A stretch of 64,000 bases of DNA from Arabidopsis thaliana (lineage: Eukaryota > Streptophyta > Magnoliopsida > Brassicales > Brassicaceae): positions 17,987,261 to 18,051,260 of the forward strand of contig NC_003074.8 of the NCBI RefSeq assembly GCF_000001735.4, in the 5' to 3' direction. Positions within the stretch are counted from its first letter, which is position 1. Each line of letters starts with the position of its first letter. Below the pieces are notes generated by a model, which saw only the letters and a list, made by a program, of their open reading frames with translations, did no database searches and had not been told where the DNA came from. The position numbers were made by a program, and so were the translations under genes. Positions 14,270 to 24,392 of this stretch are shown one piece after another.

Positions 14270-16282
14270 TCAGTATTTAATCCGGCCATCTCCTTCCGTT
14301 ATGACATCGTTGAAAGTGCCACCACTCGGGATCATCGGCAACACATGTTCTTGGTGCGGACAAATCACATCCAACAGGTAAGGTCCTGGTGTATCCAGCA
14401 TTGTCTGAATAGCTTCTCGGAGATCTGCTTTCTTTGTCACCCTCGCCGCTGGAATCCCGCAAGCTGCTGCAAACAGCAACATGTTCGGGAATATCTCGTC
14501 CTCCTGAGCCGGATCCCCGAGAAATGTGTGAGCTCGGTTAGCTTTGTAGAACCGATCTTCCCATTGCATAACCATGCCAAGATGCTGGTTGTTTAATAAA
14601 AGTACCTTCACTGGAAGATTCTCTACACGAATAGTGGCTAGCTCTTGCACATTCATTATAAAGCTTCCATCTCCGTCAATATCCACAACTATCGCATCAG
14701 GGTTAGCAACAGACGCTCCAATCGCAGCAGGAAGTCCAAATCCCATAGCTCCAAGGCCTCCTGATGATAGCCACTGCCTTGGTTTCTTGTAATTGTAGAA
14801 CTGCGCCGCCCACATTTGATGTTGCCCGACACCAGTACTTATTATGGCTTTTCCATCAGTCAACTCATCAAGGACCTTAATCGCATACTGTGGAGGAATA
14901 GCTTCCCCAAACGTCTTAAAGCTCAACGGAAACTTCTGTTTCTGTACGTTCAACTCATTCCTCCAAACTCCAAAATCAAGCTTAAGCTCCTCCGCTCGGT
15001 TCTCAAGAACCTTATTCATCCCTTGCAAAGCCAGCTTAACATCACCACACACAGACACATGAGGAGTCTTATTCTTCCCAATCTCAGCCGAGTCAATATC
15101 AATATGAACAATCTTAGCCCTACTAGCAAAAGCCTCAAGCTTACCCGTGACACGATCATCAAACCTTACCCCAAACGCCAACAACAAATCACTATGCTCC
15201 ACAGCGTAATTTGCATACACAGTCCCATGCATTCCAAGCATATGTAACGACAACTCATCATCACAAGGATAAGATCCCAGCCCCATCAACGTACTCGCAA
15301 CAGGGATCCCCGTAAGCTCAACAAACCTACCCAATTCATCGCTAGAATTCAAACAACCACCACCAACATACAACACAGGCTTCTTAGACTCAGAAATCAA
15401 CCTAACAATCTGCTCCAAATGAGAATCTTCCGGAGGTTTAGGCATCCTAGACATATAACCAGGTAATCTCATAGCCTGTTCCCAATTAGGAATCGCAAGC
15501 TGTTGTTGAATATCTTTAGGAACATCAACCAAAACAGGTCCAGGTCTACCAGAAGTAGCTAAAAAGAAAGCTTCCTCAATAATCCTAGGGATATCTTCAA
15601 CATCCATCACAAGATAGTTATGCTTCGTAATCGAACGCGTTACCTCAACAATCGGAGTCTCTTGAAACGCATCTGTACCAATCATACGACGAGGGACTTG
15701 TCCTGTGATTGCTACAAGAGGAACACTATCTAACAACGCATCGGCTAATCCGCTAACGAGATTTGTAGCTCCGGGACCTGAAGTGGCTATACAGATACCT
15801 GGTTTACCTGAGGATCGAGCGTATCCTTCTGCTGCGAATACACCTCCTTGTTCGTGACGAGGAAGGACGTTACGGATTGAGGAAGAGCGGGTTAAGGCTT
15901 GGTGAATCTCCATTGATGCACCTCCAGGGTAAGCGAATACGGTTTCTACGCCTTGACGTTCTAAAGCTTCGACGAGGATATCAGCGCCTTTGCGGGGTTG
16001 ATCTGGAGCGAATCGGGAGATGAATGTTTCGGGTTTGGTAGGTTTGGTTGGAGAGGGAGTGGTTGTGACATTGGTGGTTGTGTTGAGCACGGCGGAGATG
16101 GAGGAGGGAGAGCTGGATTTGATACCGCGGCGGCGGGAGGAGGAGGATGATTTGTTGGGGTTTAGGGAGAATGGGAGGGAGAATCTGGAGATTGGTAATG
16201 GTGATTTGGAGGAGGAAGGAGATGGTTTGGTGGAGAAGGAGATCGAAGAAGATGTTGTTGTTGTTGTTGTTGCCGCCGCCAT
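14270..16282 (-). CDS. ALS/CSR1: Acetolactate (acetohydroxyacid) synthase catalytic subunit
   Basis: A single uninterrupted frame encodes 670 aa. It condenses two pyruvates to acetolactate, or pyruvate plus 2-oxobutyrate to acetohydroxybutyrate. This is the first common step of Val, Leu and Ile synthesis in the plastid, using ThDP, Mg and FAD. Residues 1 to about 85 are a Ser/Thr-rich chloroplast transit peptide. Catalytic Glu144 lies in RHEQGG, and the ThDP motif runs from GDGSF to the NN of LLLNNQ. The residues known to decide sulfonylurea and imidazolinone sensitivity are the sensitive forms: Ala122 (PGGASM), Pro197 (GQVPRR), Trp574 (MQWEDR) and Ser653 (IPSGG). The protein looks identical to remembered Arabidopsis AT3G48560. 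Confidence 0.99.
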
Positions 16283-16427
16283 GGTTCAGGAGAAAGATGA
16301 GCAAGAGATAGAGAAACAGAGAAGAAGAAGAGACTTGTGAACATGATTTGTTTAAAAATGAGACTTGAAGTTTAAGGGTTTTATGTTGGATTACGAAAAT
16401 GCCCTCGGGATTTGATTTTTGGTCCTT

Positions 16428-16450
16428 TATTTATAGATAAAACTCACGTG
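16428..16450 (-). promoter_or_regulatory. ALS promoter: TATA box and G-box
   Basis: On the minus strand TATAAATA lies at 16435-16428, about 145 bp upstream of the ALS start codon. A palindromic G-box CACGTG sits just upstream at 16445-16450. Spacing fits a core promoter with a ~115 bp leader. G-boxes bind bZIP and bHLH factors; use here is inference. Confidence 0.6.
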
Positions 16451-17343
16451 ACGCTGGAATCTCTAGTCTATCTATTGTATTTGTGATTGAGCCTTCGATA
16501 TGCTAAAACCTAAATGTAGAATTTGTGGCTGAGAAATTTATCAAATTGATCTTTCTTTCTTTTTTTATTGGTTAAGAGAATGGATACAAGCTGCAAGTTG
16601 GTTCCACGAATTGGACAAAAACATAGTCCTGGTGATTTGAGATTTAGATTTTAAAGATACTTCTTGATGACAATATAATTTGTATACATGAATAAAAAAC
16701 TTATAAGGTCTATAAGGAACAAGAGATAAGTGAAAATGGAATAAGAATGGAGAATTTGGCTACAAAAACAATAACAAAACTAAGAGCTTCCTCAAAGGGC
16801 TGATAATGTCGTTTGGTTCGTTCTTCTCCTCCTACTCCTCGGAGCATTGCCTGTAGCGCGATTCAGAGTTTAGAAACTTTCACAAATGAGTGTTTATCTC
16901 AGCATTTCTTGCATGAAACAACCCAACATGCATTACAGAAACATGGAACAGAGACTCCATCCATGACACCAGAGCGAACGAATACAGAACAAACAAAACT
17001 CATGGGACGAATAGATATAATAAAGATACAAGGAGACAGAAGCGTGTCGATAGCAGAAGCAATGGAGACAGCAAAGCACTAATCTTTTGAGACAATAAGC
17101 CAAAAAAAAAAACTAGCTGAAATTCATCCTAAAGTCTTCCACTATCTGATCTATAACCAATCTACTTCTATATCCACCAATATGATTACAAATTATTGAG
17201 GAATGAACCAAGAATGTGGTCTAGTCAAAATGATCTTTAAAGGAATTAACAGAACTATTGAATCAATGACTATATGTCAAGTAACATAACCAAAATGTAG
17301 ATATATAATGCGAGATCAATTACCTCGTAAAGAAAGTACTACA
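16451..17343. other. ALS upstream region and Sec61 gamma 3' side
   Basis: This interval lies between two minus-strand genes. It should hold the distal ALS promoter and the 3' UTR of the Sec61 gamma gene. There is a frame from 16813 on the plus strand, but its composition and position argue against a gene. No repeat structure was seen. Confidence 0.45.
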
Positions 17344-17652
17344 CTAAGAAGATCCAACGATGATGTTGTTGATTGGGATGAAAACGAGCTTCACGAAGAA
17401 TCCAACGAATCCCATCACCACAAATCCAATCGCCGTACGCACAGCTACTTTCGTGAATTCTGATAACCAATTCAATTACAAATGATATCAAAATTTCAGA
17501 AAACCCTAATCTACAGATCAAAAATCGGAAATGAGATTTTTTTGAGAAAAGGCGTTACCCTTGCGATCGGGTTTGTGACAGCGCTGGACGAGACGAACAC
17601 TGCTCTTAGCGAAATCTCTGAGAGGATCGATTGCGGAATCAATGGCTTCCAT
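17344..17652 (-). CDS. Protein transport protein Sec61 subunit gamma (SecE family)
   Basis: Two exons, 17559-17652 and 17344-17459, join in frame to 69 aa. The protein starts [20 protein letters not shown] and continues through [18 protein letters not shown] to a single C-terminal membrane segment ([20 protein letters not shown], about residues 40-60). That is the usual SecE/Sec61 gamma layout: an amphipathic N-terminal helix and one tail-anchored transmembrane helix that clamps the Sec61 channel in the ER membrane. Length and sequence fit the eukaryotic family. It matches AT3G48570. The gene is too short and split to be seen from single frames. Confidence 0.95.
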
Positions 17653-18023
17653 GACTTCTTTTTAGATCGGAATTGGTAATCGAAATTAGGGTTTCAGCAG
17701 GTTCGTTTAAGGATGAAAATTGGGTTTTATTTTTGACATTTGGTTTTATACTTTAGTTCCGTTGACTTTCGCCTCCACCATAATTTCTCCAATTCAGATT
17801 TGATTCGGTCTGAACACAAAGTCCGGTTTGGTTTCTTATTTGTCTTAATATCGATTACTTTCCATCTATAAAATATTTTTCTACAACATCTTAAGAATTA
17901 TAATTGAGTGATGTTGATGCTACTATTTTAAGTTTAGAAAATAAACACTAAAAAGACAAATGTCTCACTCATCAAAGTAAAACTCTTGAAAAGTGCAAGA
18001 GCTCTGAAATTTGAGAACGAAGA

Positions 18024-18176
18024 CAAGACTCCTTGTTTTTTTTTGTTTTTTTTTGCTAAAAATTTAAATATTCATTATTACAATGAAAATTTCGGTTACA
18101 TAATAAATGGTAACCAAATCATGGTTCCATGACAAAAAAGGATAAAAAGCATGGAAGCATACCAAGACTCCTTGTT
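18024..18176 (-). mobile_element. 5'-truncated LINE-like 3' end with 14-bp target duplication
   Basis: The 14-mer CAAGACTCCTTGTT occurs at 18024-18037 and again at 18163-18176. Between the copies are about 125 bp. On the minus strand they end in TTTTTAGC followed by an A-rich tail interrupted by single C bases. A perfect flanking duplication plus an A-rich tail on one side is the mark of target-primed reverse transcription, so this reads as a severely 5'-truncated LINE, or possibly a SINE, inserted on the minus strand. No coding part remains. The unmutated duplication suggests a fairly recent insertion. Confidence 0.75.
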
Positions 18177-19889
18177 ACTACGTCAATCTCTTTTATACGT
18201 TTTCAGCCAAGATTCCGGATTATGAAAGAATCTTGGGATTCTAACACTTTTTCTTTTTTTGCTTGAAAGAGGTTTACAAATTTTAACACTTTTTTTTTGT
18301 TGAGGATTTTAGAGTGAAACACATGTTTTGAACTGTCTTCAACTGAACAATTCATGTTAGGCGTCTATATAACCGTCGGTTATTCACGAGGTAACTACAC
18401 ATGAACATGATAAATTTACTCTCTCTTTTCATTAAAAAAAAGTTGTACAACTTAATTACTTATGTCATGAAAATAGTATATACGTAAAAGTAGATTATTT
18501 TTGTGGTTTTCCTTTTTTTTACTATAACAATAAATAATTCTATGTTACCTAAATTTTCTTAGGTAGTATAATGGATCAAATTGATATGGAGTAAACAAAA
18601 GAAAAACTTAAATAATCTGGTCTATAATTTGAAGCGCTTCAAGCCTTCAACATCAATCCGAGTACGAACAATAATATGAGATTTCATCAAAATATTATCC
18701 TGGAAACGATTTTTCATTTATATGCGATTATATTGTTAATGAAAGTTGGAAATACATAATCTAGACACGTAAATGTCGTATTGATCATGTTGTGAAATGA
18801 GCTGTCGCCTTGGTGGCACTTTTTGGCATTCTCTATTTCTCTTTCCACATTTACCACAATGTATCCAAATAGGCAAATATATAAGCTTAGAGAGTTGGCT
18901 GCACGTTTTTGCTAAACTTGATAAATGAGTCAATACAACCAATATAGCCACCATCCATATCTACAAATCTACACTTATCATCTAAACTTGAAGAATATTT
19001 GTTATTTTATCACTAACCACAAAAGACAAGACTCGTTACTTAAGTTAAATGATAGTGACATGATTAAGAGAATATTAGCTATTAGGTCGGAAATAAGAGA
19101 AATAAGACTGGTAGTGGTATGGTTATGTAAATTATCAGTACATGTATATAACACTTGTCCAAATAATGGCTTTCACATTACAAGTCATTCTTTCCCTGAG
19201 ACTACTGCAAGAAACAAACACGGAATTCTCGTGATAAACGGATTAGTACGAAGGAAAAAGTAAAATGCAGTAACCAATTTTTATATTTCAAAAAACAAGG
19301 CATTTTGGATGCAATGAAATATTTAGATATATAAATTTGACTAGTGACAACAATTTAAAGTTGTTAGATTTCTCAAATCCAAAAAAAAGGAAATAAATAA
19401 ATAAATAGTTTATGGCTATTCAAATTGTGTATTATTTTTTCTATTGGTTAAAATCTATAAAAGATTTTTTTTTTATTACTTCTTAAATTTATGTTTATAG
19501 CCAAAACATCTAATAAAATGGGACAGAGAATAATAACTAGGAATTCAAACACATTATCAATGATTAGCAGAATAAAAGTTTGGAACATCTAAACCTAATG
19601 ACTTTATACTTCCCCTTTTTAGAGTTTACTTTGTATGGAAAACTTTGTAAGCTAACAAACAAAAGTATTGAAATCGTGAAAAATAGTAAAGCTTTTTGAG
19701 CTGCAATATTTGATGCGTTGAAACGAGTTGGAAACAGCTTTCACTACACTAAAAACAAACTTAATCTCAAAATTTAGATGGATTAAACTCAAAACTTTTT
19801 AATTAATTGAATAGGATTTTAGGATGATGCAGTGAATATAGACTATTTGGTGAAAAAATACAACGTAACGTACGTGGCTGCTCTAAGCC

Positions 19890-19896
19890 TATATAA
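19890..19896 (+). promoter_or_regulatory. XTH11 TATA box
   Basis: TATATAA lies 82-88 bp upstream of the XTH11 ATG, in a context (GCCTATATAACATAG) typical of plant core promoters. Confidence 0.6.
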
Positions 19897-19977
19897 CATA
19901 GCCCAAGAGAGTCGTGTTCTAATGTGATTAAGTAAAGTGAGGGAGAAGCAACGAGAGATAGAGATAGAGAGATCAAG

Positions 19978-21081
19978 ATGAGAGGATCTGATCAGAAGAT
20001 TCTACTGATGGTTATGGTGGTTGTAGCAGTTGTAGCTGCGGCTCAAGGCCAAGAAGAGACTACTGGATTCGTGACATGGGGTAACAATTACTACCAGACA
20101 TGGGGACATCAAGCTTTGGTTATTAATAAAACCTCTGAGCTCCAGCTCACCCTCGATAAAAACTCTGGTTTTCTATCTCTCTTTCTCTCTGTCTACATGT
20201 GTCTGTGTGTTTGTGTCTAGTCGATGATTGTGATTGGTCTATGTTCCTTACAGGGTCCGGGTTTGAATCCCAATTGATTTACGGATCAGGATACTTCAAC
20301 GTAAGAATCAAGGCACCTCAAACTACGTCTACGGGAGTCATTACTTCCTTCTATGTACGTGAATGACCAGTAAACTTAAGTTTGTCTAAAAATAAAGATG
20401 ATGAGATTACGTACCTGAATAGCTTTTTGAAATCTGTTTTTCTGCTATACGGCAGTTAATCTCCCGTTCAAGCCGCCATGATGAGCTCTGTTTCCAGATC
20501 TTGGGAAAGAATGGGCCACCGTATTTGCTGAATACGAATATGTATCTGTACGGTGAAGGAGGCAAAGATCAGAGGTTTCGTCTCTGGTTTGATCCAACAA
20601 AAGATTACCATTCCTACAGTTTTCTTTGGAACCCTAATCAACTTGTGTGAGTATCATATAACACTTTTTATCAGATCATCCATTGATTAACATCAGTAAC
20701 AAAAAGAAAATGTATTTCCACATTTTCAGGTTTTATGTTGACGATACACCGATCAGGGTGTACAGCAAGAATCCAGATGTTTACTACCCATCGGTGCAGA
20801 CAATGTTCCTAATGGGAAGTGTGCAAAACGGATCGATAATTGACCCGAAGCAGATGCCTTACATTGCTAAGTTCCAGGCATCAAAGATTGAAGGGTGTAA
20901 GACTGAGTTCATGGGAATAGATAAATGCACTGATCCTAAGTTCTGGTGGAATCGCAAACAGCTAAGCTCTAAAGAGAAGACACTGTACCTAAACGCAAGG
21001 AAGACGTACCTGGATTATGACTATTGTTCTGACAGACAGCGATATCCAAAGGTGCCTCAAGAATGTGGAAGTTACACTTAG
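19978..21081 (+). CDS. XTH11: Xyloglucan endotransglucosylase/hydrolase-like protein (GH16) with altered catalytic motif
   Basis: Four exons (19978-20167, 20254-20354, 20456-20646, 20730-21081) join in frame to 277 aa. A signal peptide covers about residues 1-24. The GH16 jelly-roll follows, then the plant XTH C-terminal extension with conserved cysteines (GCKTEF, DKCTDPKFWWN, DYDYCSD, PQECGSYT). XTHs cut and religate xyloglucan in the cell wall. The usual active motif is HDEIDFEFLG; here residues 105-114 read HDELCFQILG. The nucleophile Glu107 remains, but the assisting Asp is Cys109 and the acid/base Glu is Gln111. The usual N-glycosylation site after the motif is also missing (GKNGPP). It matches AT3G48580. 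Catalytic activity is therefore doubtful. Confidence 0.95.
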
Positions 21082-21973
21082 AGAAAGATCAATACCTGTC
21101 ACAGGGTTAAGCCTACAAAACAATTATCTTGAAAAAATAACTTATGTTACTGTAAGATGCTTTATGATAAGCCTTTTCTATCAAATAACAACATTATTGT
21201 CATCAATGCTAGATACATTACTATGTCACGAGTTCATATACAGATACCTATTTACACAGAACCAAGTTGGTTCAGATCGGGTTTGCTTGAGGTTTACAAG
21301 CACTGAAACCTCTGAAAAGAACCTTACAGGTTACAAGACTGCATTTTCTCAGACATCAAGATAAGTCAAATATGAGAAAAAATCGGAAAGAAGCATACAA
21401 TAGAAACTGCACATTAGATTATATATAGTTAGGCTAAGTCGCAGCAATGATGGTTTTGCTACAATAACATATACGTTAACAGAGAGAAACAAGAGTTTTT
21501 TTTACTCTTCTTTAACGAAGCCTTTTCATTGAATTTAGGCATAATCTATCAAACACATCCAAAATTCAAGGCGAGGTCGACTAATATCTGCTATCTTCAA
21601 GCAGGTCAAGCATCATCTGGAATACTCTGAGCTTAACTGCAAAAATGATACCAAAACATTGAAAGGTAAGTTTAAGGAGCCATAGTTCATTGATTCATTC
21701 AGATTCAGCAGAAGAGCAAGAGAATCTAGTTGTTTGATATAGCAATGTTTGCAAATTGCGATATGAAAACAATTTTCAAATCTTGATGATTACAGGATTA
21801 GAGATTGTTTATCATTCCAAATCCTAAAACCTTAATAAACAGAGAAATCTTGGACTAACATGATTATATCCCAAACAAACCAGACTTAGAGATTGTTTAT
21901 CATTCCATCTCCTAAAACCCTAGACGATCATGTAATCAATCAATGTATATCACATTGCACAGAAAATGAAACT
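21082..21973. other. Convergent intergenic region, XTH11 and NF-YC1 3' ends
   Basis: This holds the 3' UTRs of two convergent genes. It contains an imperfect direct repeat: about 35 bp at 21796-21830 recurs at 21884-21919 (core GAGATTGTTTATCATTCCA, then CCTAAAACC). No gene was seen. Confidence 0.5.
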
Positions 21974-22678
21974 TTACCCTTGGCCGTCGAGATTCCCTTG
22001 ACCGGAACTTCCACCACTACCATAAGAGACATCATCTCCCGTCCCCGTCGAAGTCTGCCAAACACTCTGCCACGCCTGAGACGGAGGCTGGACATAAACA
22101 CCATTCGGATCCATAGCTGGTCTCCCAATCATCATCCCTCCAGGACCAGCTGGTTGTCCCATCGGCGGATAATAGTAAGGCACGCCGCTCGCGGTAGGAG
22201 CCACCACCATTCCACCACCGAGGACTGCGGCTTCGTCCTTAATCTCATCTCTAGGAACAATATCAACAAGGAAATCGAAGATATCAGTCCTAGTAATCGC
22301 AGCAGCGATATCGTTTTTCTGAAGCGTACGACGTTTATTCTCCTCAGCGTGAAGCCAAGATCTGATCGTGAGCTCGAGAATGAAAAGCTCACAAGCTTTC
22401 GCGAAGAGAATCGGTGCTTCTGCGGAGATCATACGAACATCTTCATCGGCTTTCATGATCTTTTTTATCCTAGCTAGTGGAAGCTGATGGTTTTTGAAAT
22501 CGTTAACTTGTTCGATCTCTTGGCGTTGGTAGGTCCAGAATAGTTGGAGCTGTTGTTGTTGTTGTTGGAGAAGGTGGTGGTAAGAAGCTCCTCCTCCTGC
22601 GGCGGAGATGGTGGTTCCAGGTGGTGGAGGAGGGATTCCGGCGGCGGAGGGAGGTGGTTGCTGGTTGTTGGTATCCAT
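21974..22678 (-). CDS. NF-YC1: Nuclear factor Y subunit C (HAP5)
   Basis: An intronless frame of 234 aa begins MDTNNQQPPPSAAG at 22678; the frame extends further upstream but has no earlier ATG. A Gln/Pro-rich N-terminus (poly-Q about residues 38-43) leads to the histone-fold core at about residues 58-140. This includes LPLARIKKIMKADEDVRMIS and AEAPILFAKACELFILELT. The Gly-rich C-terminal tail is variable. NF-YC pairs with NF-YB in the cytoplasm or nucleus and recruits NF-YA, or CONSTANS-type proteins, to CCAAT-box promoters (family knowledge). It matches AT3G48590. Low-complexity codon runs (CAA, CCG/CCA) make this locus prone to length polymorphism. Confidence 0.97.
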   Translation of the reverse strand: MDTNNQQPPPSAAGIPPPPPGTTISAAGGGASYHHLLQQQQQQLQLFWTYQRQEIEQVNDFKNHQLPLARIKKIMKADEDVRMISAEAPILFAKACELFILELTIRSWLHAEENKRRTLQKNDIAAAITRTDIFDFLVDIVPRDEIKDEAAVLGGGMVVAPTASGVPYYYPPMGQPAGPGGMMIGRPAMDPNGVYVQPPSQAWQSVWQTSTGTGDDVSYGSGGSSGQGNLDGQG

Positions 22679-22905
22679 TGGTCGGTTTTGGATTTTGATT
22701 TTTGGATCAAAAAGGTCGTGACAAGTTTTTGCCAAAGGGATTGGGGTACAAGTGGATAAGGTGGACAGCGATGTAGCTGATGATTTTCTCTCTTTTTTTT
22801 CTATTTCCTAAATTAATTTTTTTCTATTTTCTATTTCAAGTTAAATTTTGTTTTTTTTTTACACGTACCAAAGTTCATATGCATCCGAAATGAACCAAAA
22901 GAAAA

Positions 22906-22960
22906 CATCAAGAGTGAAGAGAGCTGTCAGGAAAATGTTGCATCAAGAGTGAAGAGAGCT
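22906..22960. repeat. 20-bp tandem duplication at the SWIB gene 3' end
   Basis: The 20-mer beginning CATCAAGAGTGAAG is identical at 22906-22925 and 22941-22960, a 35-bp period. On the minus strand the upstream copy is read as SSLLM and the downstream copy supplies SSLHS and the stop codon of the SWIB-domain gene. Confidence 0.8.
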
Positions 22961-24103
22961 CTTTATTTCCGACTTTGTCTTTGCCATCGAGTATCGTCTT
23001 CAAGGTATCATCGCATCGTATCCGCCATTTACTACACTTCGTAATCTACAAATGAAACAAGTGAGCTCTAAACAAATCATAATCTCTAAACATGAAAATG
23101 CAATCTATGACCACCAAACAGAGAAGCAAGCACAAGGTCCAAAGCCACCTAAAGACACTCTATATTCGTAACTGGTGAATTCTTCATCTGACAGTGTATG
23201 AATTGACAAGCTAAGTTTTCAAAATATGCAATCAGAAAAGACCATTTCCACAAACAAAACCAAAACATTCAAGTGAGTAAACAACATTTTCAGCGTAGAT
23301 GTCAATTACTCCAATAATGACCAACACAAGAATCAAATCACTACCATTCTCCAGTCTCTAGAGACTCCAATCCCTAAATGCATAAACATGTAAAGAGGAG
23401 ATCATAAGGAAAGTAAAAAAGCTAACCCAAGGAAACTCGAGCAGAGTAACACCCTCATCTACGAGCTTGTGATCAAAGGCATAATCTAGCAATTTTCTCA
23501 AGGCGGCGTCAAAAGAGATTTCGCTTTGGCCGACGAATCTAGCCAGCGGCTCTGAGACTTTCACAATATCATTGAACCCCCATTTTTCTATAGTACCTCC
23601 ACCGGTAGCCTTCACCTTCGCCGACATAGTTCTAACGTTAGGAAAATGTCGCAACAAAAGCTCCGTCATCTCTCTGACTCCGACGACTTTGTCTTGGCCA
23701 TCGAAAATCGTCTTCAAGTTATCATCGCACAGTATCTCCTCTATATTCTCCGGATTCTACAAATCAAAGACCTATAAATCAGATACATTGCTCCAACAGA
23801 AAGAATCAGATCAAAAGACCTAGAAATCACCAAAAAAAAAAGTAGAATGAAAGGAAACTGGAGAAGAGTTTCGAAATCCCTAACCCAAAGATTGTGATCA
23901 TCGGTATACTGCTCCACTTTCTCCATGGCGGTGGAAAAAGAGACTTCGCTTTGGCCGACGAATCTAGCCAGCGACTCTGAGACTGGAAAAATCTTATGAA
24001 TTCCTCCTCTTCTATCAACGCCGGCGCCGGTAGCCGTCGCATTAGTCACCGCCTTCGCCATCAGTGTCCTGCATCCTCCTAGAATCTTAGAAATTGGCGA
24101 CAT
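22908..24103 (-). CDS. Two-SWIB-domain (BAF60b-type) protein
   Basis: I join three exons: 23885-24103, 23427-23756 and 22908-23045. They are all in phase 0 and give 228 aa. Two SWIB/MDM2-like domains occur in tandem. The first runs from KIFPVSESLARFVGQSEVSF through CDDNLKTIFDGQDKVVGVRE. The second runs from DIVKVSEPLARFVGQSEISF through CDDTLKTILDGKDKVGNKEL. Each domain is split by an intron at the same place, after a Trp codon, so the gene arose by internal duplication of an exon block. SWIB domains occur in SWI/SNF subunits and in small plant plastid and nuclear proteins. The N-terminus is basic, so organelle import is possible. It matches AT3G48600, remembered as a SWIB protein. The third exon and its splice sites are my reading; the end is truncated compared with the first domain. 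Confidence 0.75.
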
Positions 24104-24392
24104 TGTTGTTTCTCCTTCACTCCACTGCCCCTAACAATAAACAATTGAAGAAAAGTCTCCAACTAAAGAAATTGATGCAACTCATTTTGGGCCTTGTTGA
24201 ATATTTATATATGGGCCTAATTGGGCTTCAGTTATATTGGGAGTTTATGAAGATCTTTCGATTGCTCAACATATCACTAACATTAACAATGAATTTTGTC
24301 TATTTCTTTGTTCCTCAATTCTAGTTTCCATACATAAAATCACACATTTTCAGATCAAAACATAGGAAGACGAATGCAAACAAGATTTTTAA

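Larger units (their letters stand above)
17653..19977. other. Intergenic region between divergent Sec61 gamma and XTH11
   Basis: About 2.3 kb without a gene. It carries one probable LINE 3'-end insertion (18024-18176) and a possible second tiny one near 18242-18293. The rest is AT-rich with no coding signal. The distal part is the XTH11 promoter. Confidence 0.5.

Noticed and set aside
14816-15247. Long open frames antisense to ALS and to other GC-richer exons
   Set aside because: They mirror the codon structure of ALS on the other strand and have no gene-like composition or homology.
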